Shown here one piece after another: positions 49,269 through 57,244 of a stretch of 64,000 bases of DNA. Location: contig ONVI01000001.1 in assembly GCA_900321275.1 (NCBI GenBank), forward strand, positions 1-64,000. The letters run 5' to 3'. The DNA comes from an uncultured Eubacteriales bacterium (GTDB lineage: Bacteria > Bacillota > Clostridia > Oscillospirales > Oscillospiraceae). Within the stretch, counting starts at the first letter, position 1; every line of letters begins with the position of its first letter. Made by a program: the position numbers and the translations under genes. A model generated the notes under the pieces. That model was given only the letters and a program-made list of their open reading frames with translations, made no database searches and was not told where the DNA came from.

Positions 49269-51869
49269 ATGATGAATGACAAGAACACGGTGCTGGGCAT
49301 CCTGGCCCATGTGGACGCGGGCAAAACCACGCTGTCCGAGGCGATGCTCTACCTCTCGGGAAAACTGAAAACGCTGGGAAGGGTCGATCACCGCGACAGC
49401 TTCCTGGATACCCACAGCCTGGAGCGGCAGCGGGGCATCACCATCTTCTCCAAGCAGGCGATCCTGCCGCTGGGGGAGGGGAGCCTGACCCTGCTGGACA
49501 CCCCGGGCCATGTGGATTTCTCTGCCGAGGCCGAGCGCACGTTAAGCGTGCTCGACTGCGCGGTGCTGGTCATTTCCGGCACCGACGGCGTCCAGGCGCA
49601 CACGGAGACGCTCTGGAAGCTTTTGGAGCGCTACCGGGTGCCGACCTTCCTTTTTATTACCAAGATGGATCTTCCGGGCCCCGGCAAGGAGGCGCTGATG
49701 GGAGAACTGACAGCCCGCCTCTCCGAGCATTGCGTCGACTTCGGCGCGCCGGAGGATGCGCGCTTGGAGAACGTCGCCCTCTGTGATGAGGCGGCCATGG
49801 AGGAATACCTGGCCGACGGCGTGATCGGCGATGAGACGATCCGCGCCCTGATGGCAGGCCGGAAGCTTTTTCCCTGCTTCTTCGGTTCCGGACTCAGGAC
49901 CGAGGGCGTTCGGGAGCTGCTGGACGCGCTGGAGCAATACGCGCCCCGGCCGGAATACGGCCCCGATTTTGCCGCGCGGGTCTACAAGATCTCCCGGGAC
50001 GCCCAGGGGAACCGCCTGACCTGGCTCAAGGTCACGGGCGGGAGCCTGAAGGTACGAAGCCTTCTGCGCTATTCGGACGCCGCCGGGGAGACGGCGGAGG
50101 AAAAAATCAGCCAGCTTCGCCTCTACTCCGGTACGAAGTTCGAGACGGCCGAGGAGATCGGCGCGGGCTGGGTCTGCGCCGCCCTGGGACTGAGCGCGAC
50201 ACGCCCCGGACAGGGGCTGGGCGCGGAGGCGGACGCGGAGGCCGCGGTTCTGGAACCGGTGATGAGCTACCGCCTGCGCCTTGAAAAGGGGACAGACCCC
50301 ATGTTCCTGCTGCCGAAGCTCATGCAGCTCGACCAGGAGGACCCGCAGCTCCATGTGGTCTGGAACGACCAGGCCGGGGAGATCAGCGTCCAGCTCATGG
50401 GAAAGATCCAGGCCGAGATCTTCAAAAGCCTGGTCAAAGACCGCTTCGATACCGAGATCGAGCTTGACGCCGGACATATTTTATACCGGGAGACGATCAA
50501 AAACACCGTGGAGGGCGTCGGGCACTTTGAGCCCCTGCGACACTATGCCGAGGTGCATTTGCTGCTGGAGCCTCTGCCCGCCGGGAGCGGCCTGAGCTTT
50601 GACAGCATCGTGCCCGAGGACGCGCTGGATCGCAACTGGCAGCGCCTGATCCTCACGCACCTGGCCGAAAAGCAGCACCGGGGCGTGCTCACCGGCGCGC
50701 CGATTACCGATATGCGCATCACCCTCGCCGCGGGCAAGGCCCACCTCAAACACACCGAGGGCGGGGACTTCCGCCAGGCCACCTACCGCGCCGTACGGCA
50801 GGGGCTTATGCAGGCGGAGAGCGTCCTGCTGGAGCCGTGGTACAGCTTCGCCCTGGAGGTTCCGGCCGAACAGATCGGCAGGGCCATCACGGACGTGCGC
50901 GCCATGAACGGCACCTTTTCCTCCCCGGAGGAGCACGGCGAATATCTGCGTCTCGAGGGTGCCGCCCCTGCCGCGAAGCTCACGAATTATATGGAAGAGC
51001 TGGTAGCCTGGTCCCACGGCCGCGGGCGGCTGAGTCTCACCCCCTGCGGCTACCGCCCCTGCGCGGAGCAGAAACGCATCGTGGAGGAGATCGGCTACGA
51101 GCCCGAGCGGGACGAAGCGAACCCCGCCGACTCCGTCTTCTGTTCCCACGGCGCGGGCGTGAACATCCGCTGGAACGAGGTGCCGGCGTATATGCACCTC
51201 GAAAGCGTCCTGAAGCCCAGGCAGGAGGACAGCGCCCCGCAGCCGGTGCGGCGCTGGCGCAGCCTGAGCATCGACGAGCGGGAGCTGGAGGCCATCATGG
51301 AGCGGGAGTTCGGCCCCATCCGCCGCCCGGAATACCGGGCCCGGCAGGTGAACGCCGCCGTGAACGAGGTCTCGCAGATCTCCAACCGGAAAGAATATAT
51401 CATCGTAGACGGCTACAACCTCATCTTCGCCTGGGACGAGCTGAAGGCGCTGGCGGCGGAACGGCTCGATCTCGCGCGGGAGCGGCTCATGGACATCCTC
51501 TCCGGCTACGCGGGCTTTACCGGGGCAAAGCTGGTGTTGGTGTTCGACGGCTTCCGCACGCCGGGAAACCCCGGCTCCCGTACGGAGTACCACAACATCT
51601 CGGTTGCCTTCACAAAGGACGGGGAGACCGGCGACGCCTATATCGAGCGCCTGGTAAACGAGATCGGCAAAAACTACGCGGTCCGCGTCGTCACCAGCGA
51701 CAACCTGATCCGCGTGTCGGCCCTGCGCTCCGGCGTGCTGCGCTGCTCGTCGGGGGAGTTTAAGGGCGAAGCGGAATGGGTGCTGGCCCAGATCGAAGAG
51801 GTCCTGAAAAAAACGAACTTCAACGCCCACAAGACGAGGATGATCGATGGAACACGCAGAGATTCTTAA
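49269..51869 (+). CDS. TetM-like translation GTPase fused to Rae1/YacP-type NYN nuclease
   Basis: An 866-residue cytosolic protein. Residues 1-650 are an EF-G/TetM-type translational GTPase: G1 LAHVDAGKTT (10-19), G2 RGITIF near 57, G3 LLDTPGHVDF near 76-85, G4 TKMD near 130, then domains II to V. It resembles ribosomal-protection proteins but without reason to call drug resistance. Residues about 705-866 form a NYN (PIN-like) RNase domain: IIVDGYNLIFAWDE near 708, LVFDGFRTPG near 757, and VVTSDNLIR near 805 supply the conserved acidic residues. B. subtilis YacP is Rae1, which cuts mRNA in the ribosomal A site. The fusion would bring the nuclease to the A site by a GTPase arm (inference). Weak RBS. 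It overlaps the YlmH gene by 23 bp. Confidence 0.9.
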   Translation: MMNDKNTVLGILAHVDAGKTTLSEAMLYLSGKLKTLGRVDHRDSFLDTHSLERQRGITIFSKQAILPLGEGSLTLLDTPGHVDFSAEAERTLSVLDCAVLVISGTDGVQAHTETLWKLLERYRVPTFLFITKMDLPGPGKEALMGELTARLSEHCVDFGAPEDARLENVALCDEAAMEEYLADGVIGDETIRALMAGRKLFPCFFGSGLRTEGVRELLDALEQYAPRPEYGPDFAARVYKISRDAQGNRLTWLKVTGGSLKVRSLLRYSDAAGETAEEKISQLRLYSGTKFETAEEIGAGWVCAALGLSATRPGQGLGAEADAEAAVLEPVMSYRLRLEKGTDPMFLLPKLMQLDQEDPQLHVVWNDQAGEISVQLMGKIQAEIFKSLVKDRFDTEIELDAGHILYRETIKNTVEGVGHFEPLRHYAEVHLLLEPLPAGSGLSFDSIVPEDALDRNWQRLILTHLAEKQHRGVLTGAPITDMRITLAAGKAHLKHTEGGDFRQATYRAVRQGLMQAESVLLEPWYSFALEVPAEQIGRAITDVRAMNGTFSSPEEHGEYLRLEGAAPAAKLTNYMEELVAWSHGRGRLSLTPCGYRPCAEQKRIVEEIGYEPERDEANPADSVFCSHGAGVNIRWNEVPAYMHLESVLKPRQEDSAPQPVRRWRSLSIDERELEAIMEREFGPIRRPEYRARQVNAAVNEVSQISNRKEYIIVDGYNLIFAWDELKALAAERLDLARERLMDILSGYAGFTGAKLVLVFDGFRTPGNPGSRTEYHNISVAFTKDGETGDAYIERLVNEIGKNYAVRVVTSDNLIRVSALRSGVLRCSSGEFKGEAEWVLAQIEEVLKKTNFNAHKTRMIDGTRRDS

Positions 51870-52590
51870 ACGCGCCGAGGATCTGGCCCGGCGCTGCGAG
51901 CGGCGGGGTGTGCCGACGAACACCGGCTTTGTCACCCCGGCGGAGCGCTATGCGCTGGAGCATGACCCGGCCCTGCGCGGCGCGCGGATGCTCTTTCACG
52001 GCGGAACCGCGGACGCCGAGCGCGCCATCGCCTTTTTCCTGCCCGACTGGATGGAGCCGGAAATGCTTGCGTTGAGTGAGCATATCCGCGCCATCCGTCT
52101 CACCGCCGCCTTCGGAGAACCGGGGCACAGGGACTACATGGGCGCGATCCTCGGCATGGGCGTCGGGCGCGAGTGGGTCGGCGATATCCTGGTAAACGGC
52201 TCGGAGGCAATCGTCTTCTGTCAGCCGAGTGTCCTGCGCCATCTCCTTTCTATAGAGAAGGTAGGCCGCTGTGGGGTCAAGGCGGAGGAAGTGCCGCTGG
52301 ACGCGATCCCGGAGCGGGAACGGAAAACGGAGGAGCGCCGCTTCACGGTCATGTCGCCGCGGTTGGACGCGGTGGCAGCGGGGCTTTTTCACCTGTCCCG
52401 CACGGAGACGGCGCGGCAGATCGCCCTGGGGGCGCTGGCGCTCAATTACGGCGAGTGCCTCAAGCCCGACGCGCCGGTCAGGGAGGGGGACGTGCTCTCC
52501 CTGCGCGGCGCGGGGAAGGGGAGAATCGCCGAGATCGGCGGCAGCTCCCGAAAAGGGCGGCTGTTCGTCACGGCGGAGCTCTATCAATAG
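51847..52590 (+). CDS. YlmH-family S4-domain RNA-binding protein
   Basis: A 247-residue cytosolic protein. The N-terminal part contains TGFVTPAERYALEHD near 25 and the middle RLTAAFGEPGHRDYMGAILGMGVGRE near 85-110, hallmark YlmH motifs. The C-terminal S4 RNA-binding domain (about 172-245) has SRTETARQIALGALALNYG and VREGDVLSLRGAGKGRI. In B. subtilis YlmH binds the ribosome and takes part in rescue of stalled large subunits (RqcP-like). Elsewhere it lies in the division gene cluster after sepF; here it instead overlaps the end of the GTPase-nuclease gene, which ties both to ribosome quality control (inference). GAGGATGATCG precedes ATG 51847. Confidence 0.93.
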   Translation: MEHAEILKRAEDLARRCERRGVPTNTGFVTPAERYALEHDPALRGARMLFHGGTADAERAIAFFLPDWMEPEMLALSEHIRAIRLTAAFGEPGHRDYMGAILGMGVGREWVGDILVNGSEAIVFCQPSVLRHLLSIEKVGRCGVKAEEVPLDAIPERERKTEERRFTVMSPRLDAVAAGLFHLSRTETARQIALGALALNYGECLKPDAPVREGDVLSLRGAGKGRIAEIGGSSRKGRLFVTAELYQ

Positions 52591-52603
52591 TTTGGCGTTC
52601 AAC

Positions 52604-52643
52604 AAAAAACACCGGGGATCACGGTTTTCCGTGATCCCCGGTG
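52604..52643 (-). terminator. terminator of the lipoprotein gene
   Basis: CACCGGGGATCACGG (52610-52624) and CCGTGATCCCCGGTG (52629-52643) form a 15-bp perfect stem; on the minus strand TTTTTTGTT follows. The convergent YlmH gene ends 20 bp before it. Confidence 0.93.
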
Positions 52644-52661
52644 CGCGTATGTAAGGAAAAA

Positions 52662-53327
52662 TCAGGCGCTGTAAGCGATGCCGCCGTTCTGGACGCCTTC
52701 CCAGATGGTGATCATGTCGTTGATGATGGTGTCAAGATCAACGAAGTTGAACTGGGTCTGCACACCGTTCTGGAAGCCGAACACAAAGCCGTTGTCATTG
52801 GTCTCGACGATCTCAAAGGGGAGGGTGCTGCTGCCTTCCACATCCTCGATATAGGGCTTGTCGTTCTCGTCCTTGAGAACCTTGCCGTAGTCATAGACGC
52901 TCAGGGTCTTGCCGTCGGCGCTCGTGATCATCATGGCCGCCAGACCGAGGGAATCGGGATTGTCGAAAATGAAGTAGAAGTGTTCGCCGTCGTCATTGGT
53001 GCCCTCGGCACCGCCGGTGAAGGTGTCATGCCACTTGGCACGCAAGCCGGTGGGATCGTTGGGGTCGGCAGCCTCGGCGGGGGCGGACTCGCTGCTCTCA
53101 ACGACCTGACCGTCGACCGTGGTGGCCGTGTTGCCGTCGGCGGTAGTTGTGGTAGTCTCCGTGTGGGTCTCGCCGTTCTCGGTGGTCGTGGTAGTCGTGG
53201 TGGTCTCGCCGTTTACGGTAGAGCTGACGGTGGAGGTGCTGGAGCTGCTGTGAGAAACACTGCAGCCGGCCAGAGCAAAGATCAGGCATGCGCCGAGAAG
53301 AAGTGCAAGTATTTTTTTATTCATCAT
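52662..53327 (-). CDS. threonine-rich lipoprotein
   Basis: A 221-residue predicted lipoprotein (ATG 53327 or 53324 after AAAGGAAAT). The signal peptide KKILALLLGACLIFALAGC ends in a lipobox with the modified Cys near residue 21. A low-complexity linker follows, rich in Thr, Ser and Glu (TETTTTTADGNTATT), and then a compact globular domain from about 90, including HDTFTGGAEGTNDDGEHFYF, DYGKVLKDENDKPYIEDVEG and a final VQNGGIAYSA. No known family is recognised. Strong promoter and terminator make it a monocistronic gene. Possibly a cell-surface binding protein. Confidence 0.85.
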   Translation of the reverse strand: MMNKKILALLLGACLIFALAGCSVSHSSSSTSTVSSTVNGETTTTTTTTENGETHTETTTTTADGNTATTVDGQVVESSESAPAEAADPNDPTGLRAKWHDTFTGGAEGTNDDGEHFYFIFDNPDSLGLAAMMITSADGKTLSVYDYGKVLKDENDKPYIEDVEGSSTLPFEIVETNDNGFVFGFQNGVQTQFNFVDLDTIINDMITIWEGVQNGGIAYSA

Positions 53328-53386
53328 GATTTCCTTTCTTTCCTTAAAATTATGGAAACAACAGGCTTCCATTTTTTACGGCCGAT

Positions 53387-53416
53387 ATTTTACCGCCGGA
53401 TATATGGAAATGTCAA
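53387..53416 (-). promoter_or_regulatory. promoter of the lipoprotein gene
   Basis: TTGACA (53411-53416), 18 bp, TAAAAT (53387-53392) on the minus strand, near consensus. Confidence 0.82.
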
Positions 53417-53574
53417 TAGAAAAACTGCGCTTTTTCGGGACATTTTTTTAACATGCACTACGACGGCGACACGGCGGATTTGACGCCGCGGCGGGCGGAA
53501 CGATACAGAAAACAGCAGCGGCAAACGTCTGTGTAATCTGACGAAAGGTGCGCCCGGTATGCGGCGAAAAAAAC

Positions 53575-53604
53575 TTGACGGTGGGTACAGAGCCGTGGTA
53601 AGCT
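53575..53604 (+). promoter_or_regulatory. possible promoter of pepT
   Basis: TTGACG (53575-53580), 18 bp, TAAGCT (53599-53604). The remainder of the 366-bp divergent gap (53417-53574) has no clear feature. Confidence 0.5.
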
Positions 53605-53693
53605 AAACAAGTATTGACAGGGCGATCATCCGGCGAAAGCAGGGAAGAAATGACGCCCGATGAATCTTTATTGAATAAAGAGACGATGTACAG

Positions 53694-54917
53694 ATGAGAG
53701 CTTATGAACGGCTGCTGCGGTATGCAGCGGTGGATACGCAGAGCAGGGAGGGGGCGGAGACCGTCCCCAGCACGGAGAAGCAGTACGCCTTCGCCTGGCT
53801 CCTGCGCAATGAGCTGCAGGATCTTGGCATGACGCGGGTCTATACCGATCCCCACGCCTATACCTACGCCTTTCTGCCTGCAAGCCCCGGCATGGAGAAC
53901 GAGCCGGTGATCGGCCTCATCGCCCATATCGACACGTCCCCGGCTTTCAGCGGAGAAGGCGTCAGGCCGCTGCTTCACCGGCGCTACAGCGGAAAGGCAA
54001 TCAAGCTCGGCAGGAGCGGCCGTGCCCTGAGCCCGGAAGATTTCCCCGACCTGAAGCGCGCTGTGGGAAAAACGCTGATCACAACCGACGGGACGACCCT
54101 CCTGGGCGCGGACGACAAGGCGGGCGTGGCGGAGATCATGACCGTTTGCGAGCGCCTGATCCGCAGCGGCAGGCCGCACTGCGCCGTTGCCGTCTGCTTC
54201 ACCCCGGACGAGGAGATCGGCCACGGGGCGAATCTTCTGGAGCTGGAGCGCTTCGGCGCGGATTTTGCTTACACGGTGGACGGCGGTCCCGCGGAGGAGA
54301 TCAATTTCGAGACCTTCAACGCGGCCTCCGCAAGCTTCCTGATCCACGGCGTGAGTGTTCACCCCGGCTCGGCCAAGGGCGTGATGGTCAACGCCTCGCT
54401 TCTCGCCATGCGCATCAACGCCATGCTCCCGAAAAAAGAGATCCCTTCGCAGACCGAAGGGCACGAGGGCTTCTATCATCTTATCGAAATGCGCGGCGAC
54501 GTGCAGGAGGCGGAGCTTCGCTACATCATCCGCGACCACGACGCGGAGCGCTTCCAGGTGCGCTGCGACCGGCTTTGGGCGATCGAGCACGCCATCAACG
54601 CCGAGTACGGCCCCGGCACCGCTGTTTTGAGCGTCAAGCAGCAGTACCGCAACATGGCGGAGATCCTCACCGGCCACATGGAGATCGTGGAGCGGGCGGA
54701 AAACGCCATCCGCCTTGCGGGACTCAATCCCGTGCGCGCAGCGGTCCGCGGCGGCACGGACGGGGCGCAGCTTTCCTTCCGCGGCCTGCCCTGCCCGAAT
54801 CTCGGCACCGGCGGCTATGCCTTCCACGGCCCCAGCGAGCATATCGCCGCCGAGGATATGGACACGGTGGTGGAGATTTTGCTGAACATCGTGTGCGCGA
54901 AGGAGAAAGAAGAATAA
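53694..54917 (+). CDS. pepT: peptidase T (tripeptide aminopeptidase)
   Basis: A 407-residue cytosolic dizinc M20B peptidase that removes N-terminal residues from tripeptides. Metal-binding motifs: IAHIDTSPAF near 76-85, LLGADDKAGVAEI near 136-148, CFTPDEEIGHGAN near 169-181 and the following Asp in YTVDGGPAEEINFETFNA; the last His lies in GYAFHGPSEHI near 378. Length fits PepT (about 410). RBS is weak (AAAGAG). Downstream the gene meets a convergent histidine kinase gene across a long hairpin repeat. Allows use of peptides as amino acid source. Confidence 0.96.
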   Translation: MRAYERLLRYAAVDTQSREGAETVPSTEKQYAFAWLLRNELQDLGMTRVYTDPHAYTYAFLPASPGMENEPVIGLIAHIDTSPAFSGEGVRPLLHRRYSGKAIKLGRSGRALSPEDFPDLKRAVGKTLITTDGTTLLGADDKAGVAEIMTVCERLIRSGRPHCAVAVCFTPDEEIGHGANLLELERFGADFAYTVDGGPAEEINFETFNAASASFLIHGVSVHPGSAKGVMVNASLLAMRINAMLPKKEIPSQTEGHEGFYHLIEMRGDVQEAELRYIIRDHDAERFQVRCDRLWAIEHAINAEYGPGTAVLSVKQQYRNMAEILTGHMEIVERAENAIRLAGLNPVRAAVRGGTDGAQLSFRGLPCPNLGTGGYAFHGPSEHIAAEDMDTVVEILLNIVCAKEKEE

Positions 54918-54924
54918 AGCATAC

Positions 54925-55066
54925 GCGCTGCAAAATGCGTGTTGAACCAAAACCGTAGGAGTCGATCCCCGGATCGACCCGCTGCATTACGCACATTGTC
55001 GTAAAACAGCGGGCCGATGAGGGCATAGGCCCCTACGATTTCGCGTGGTTATGCATTTTGCAGCGC
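54925..55066. repeat. CCGATC palindromic repeat, copy 3, inside 14-bp inverted ends
   Basis: An 88-bp unit (54954-55041) like 6081-6168 is enclosed by GCGCTGCAAAATGC (54925-54938) and GCATTTTGCAGCGC (55053-55066), a perfect 14-bp inverted pair. It sits between the convergent pepT and kinase genes, where the whole could act as a bidirectional terminator. Confidence 0.85.
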
Positions 55067-55070
55067 GCCT

Positions 55071-56387
55071 TTATTCTGCCGCGGCTTCTGCCGGGAGCCA
55101 GAGCTCGGCGGTGAAGCGTTTGCCGTCGTTTTCGGTTTTGAATTCGCCGCCTGAAGCGGTCATGATCTTCTCGCAGGTGCGCAGGCCGATCTTGGTGCTG
55201 TCCTTTCTTGTCTGCAAAACCGCCACCGCATTTGAGACCCGGAGGGTAAGCCGGCCGTTTTCCAGCATCATGCAGACCTCCACCGGCTCGGCGGGGTCTG
55301 CGTATTTTTTGATGTTGGACAGCAGATTGTCCAGCACCCGCTTGAGAAACAGCGGGTCGACGGTGATGAAGCACTCGCCCTCAAAATCCTGACGCCGAAG
55401 GGTATAGCCCGCGTCGTTGAGATCAAATTCCATCTCGCCCAGAAGCTGGCCGAACAGAAGCCTTGCGTCGAAGCGCTCCTTCTCCATCTCCAGTTCTGCC
55501 TTGCCGTAGACCAGAAAATAGCGGAAGAGCTGATCCGTCAGATCCTTGAGCTCCATCGCCTTGACGTAGGCCGAGGATGCAAGCTGCGCCTTTGTGGATT
55601 CATCCTCCGTCCCGCCGCACAGAAGCCCCAGATAGCCGATCATGGCGGTCATGGGGGTGCGGATGTCGTGGGAGATGGCGGTGATAAGCTCGGTATTGGC
55701 CTCCCAGGCGCGCTTCTCGTTGCCCATGCGCTCAATGACGGAGCGGCGCATCTCGTCCATGGACTGGGCCAGGGCGGTCAGCTCGTCGCTGCCGTCGGCG
55801 ATGATGCTGCGCTCCAGATCCCCGGCCGTGACCGCGGCGGCCTCCTGCGACAGCGCGATGATTCGCCCGGTGAGCCTGCCCGTATACCACATGAACAGCA
55901 GCAGAAAGCTTAAACTCGCCAGGGCGAAGGACACAATGTTTACAAGCTGCCGCTGCCGTACCTGGGAGTTGTCTCCGATGGCGACCTGGTACAGCCCGTC
56001 GGCAAAGCGGATGGGATAGAGCCTGCCGTGGATCTGCGGGTCATAGCCGCCCGTGCCCGCGTCCAGCTTGCCGCCGGAATAGAGCTGCTGCTCCCGCCCG
56101 GTGCCGAAGAGAAACAGCGTCACATACTCGTGCGAAGCCGTCCAGCGGGCGACGGCGGCGGTGTCCCTCCCGCTGACGCCCTGGGATGCAACGTAGGAGC
56201 TGAAATCCGCGTAAATGCGCGCCTTGCGGCGGTTGACATTCTCGGGGCTCATATACACGTCGCGGATCAGAACGCCGCCGATCTCGCTGAGCGCGAAGAA
56301 GACCAGCACGCCCAGCACCAGCCCCATCAGCGTCACGCGCAGCACCTGCGCGCGCAGGGAGCCGGACTGCGTCAGCTTCTTAATCAA
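55071..56387 (-). CDS. sensor histidine kinase with extracellular domain
   Basis: A protein of about 438 residues. No ATG exists near the expected start; TTG at 56387, overlapping the stop of the regulator gene and 9 nt after AAAGGGA, is chosen, a further TTG at 56447 being possible. Two membrane helices (about 15-40 and 150-175) flank an extracellular sensor of roughly 110 residues. HAMP, then HisKA with AISHDIRTPMTAMIGYLG near 240, N-box VLDNLLSNIKKYA near 345, and a compact C-terminal ATPase part with STKIGLRTCEKIMTASGG in place of the usual GTGLGL box. It faces the sugar transporter gene across the regulator and probably senses for it. Confidence 0.9.
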   Translation of the reverse strand: MIKKLTQSGSLRAQVLRVTLMGLVLGVLVFFALSEIGGVLIRDVYMSPENVNRRKARIYADFSSYVASQGVSGRDTAAVARWTASHEYVTLFLFGTGREQQLYSGGKLDAGTGGYDPQIHGRLYPIRFADGLYQVAIGDNSQVRQRQLVNIVSFALASLSFLLLFMWYTGRLTGRIIALSQEAAAVTAGDLERSIIADGSDELTALAQSMDEMRRSVIERMGNEKRAWEANTELITAISHDIRTPMTAMIGYLGLLCGGTEDESTKAQLASSAYVKAMELKDLTDQLFRYFLVYGKAELEMEKERFDARLLFGQLLGEMEFDLNDAGYTLRRQDFEGECFITVDPLFLKRVLDNLLSNIKKYADPAEPVEVCMMLENGRLTLRVSNAVAVLQTRKDSTKIGLRTCEKIMTASGGEFKTENDGKRFTAELWLPAEAAAE

Positions 56388-57069
56388 TTTGATATCCCTT
56401 TCCCCAGACGGTGCGGATGATGCGCGGGCTGGAGGGGTTTTCCTCAATCTTCCGCCGCAGGTTCAGCACATGCACCATCACCGTGTTGGCCGAGCCGGGC
56501 AGGAAGCGCTCATTCCACACGGCCTCGTACATATCGGCAGCGGTGACGGTCTTGCCCCGGTTTTTCAGCAGATGCTCCAGAATGGCAAATTCCGTGTCCG
56601 TGAGCGTGATCTCCTTCCCGTTGCTCTTCACGCTGCGGCCGGCCAGATCCACCTCTAGCCCCTCCAGCGTCAGCGCGGAGGCGGGCTTGCCCCGGTACTG
56701 CTTGTAGCGGCGCAGCAGGGAGGAGACCTTCGCCAGAAATTCCCCCTGGGAGAAGGGCTTGGACAGGAAATCGTCCCCGCCGCTGCCGTAGGCGGAGATG
56801 CGGTCGGCCTCGGCGGATTTGGCGGTCAGAAACAGGATGGGTACGTTTGACAGGGCGCGGATGCGGTCGCAGGTCTCAAAGCCGTCCATGCCGGGCATCA
56901 TCACGTCCAGCACCACCAGATCGGTCTCCGGGTGCGCCTCGATATACTTCAGCGCCGCCTCGCCGCCGGAAGCCTCCGCCACGGTATAATCGTCCCGCAG
57001 CAGCAGGTACAGCACCTTGCGGATATCGGGATCGTCGTCCACGATCAGGATCACAGAGCGTTCGTCCAT
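56380..57069 (-). CDS. OmpR-family response regulator
   Basis: A 229-residue regulator: receiver with VDDDPD acidic residues, phospho-Asp55 in VVLDVMMPGMDG, and FLSKPFSQGEF; winged helix with LTDTEFAILEHLLKNRGK, YEAVWNERFLPGSANTV and RRKIEENPSSPRIIRTVWGKGY. Resembles VanR/RegX-type regulators. Divergent from the sugar-binding protein gene; the intergenic 175 bp hold 11-bp-phased TTTAAGAAAG repeats that suit this class of protein. It overlaps the kinase gene by 8 bp, so the pair is co-translated. Confidence 0.94.
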   Translation of the reverse strand: MDERSVILIVDDDPDIRKVLYLLLRDDYTVAEASGGEAALKYIEAHPETDLVVLDVMMPGMDGFETCDRIRALSNVPILFLTAKSAEADRISAYGSGGDDFLSKPFSQGEFLAKVSSLLRRYKQYRGKPASALTLEGLEVDLAGRSVKSNGKEITLTDTEFAILEHLLKNRGKTVTAADMYEAVWNERFLPGSANTVMVHVLNLRRKIEENPSSPRIIRTVWGKGYQID

Positions 57070-57141
57070 GTTATCACCTCGCGGTTTTGATGGCTACAGT
57101 ATACCACCGCAGGGGATAACTGACAAACATCTTTTGGATTG

Positions 57142-57185
57142 TTTAAGAAAGCTTAAGACATTTTTTAAGAAAGTCATGGTATAAT
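57142..57185 (+). promoter_or_regulatory. response-regulator binding repeats and promoter of the sugar-binding protein gene
   Basis: TTTAAGAAAG occurs at 57142-57151 and 57164-57173, with a weaker TTAAGACA between them at 57153, giving roughly 11-bp phasing as for OmpR/PhoB proteins. TATAAT follows at 57180-57185, and the repeats cover the place of a missing -35, which is the layout of an activator-dependent promoter. Confidence 0.75.
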
Positions 57186-57244
57186 TGCCCGCGTGACAGA
57201 GACATGCCATTCGGCATCAGCAATATACACAGGAGGATTCCGAT

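Noticed and set aside
49269..51869. Tetracycline resistance (tetM/tetO-type) gene
   Set aside because: The GTPase part resembles ribosomal-protection proteins, but the C-terminal nuclease fusion and coupling with YlmH point to a housekeeping ribosome role; no resistance context is present.
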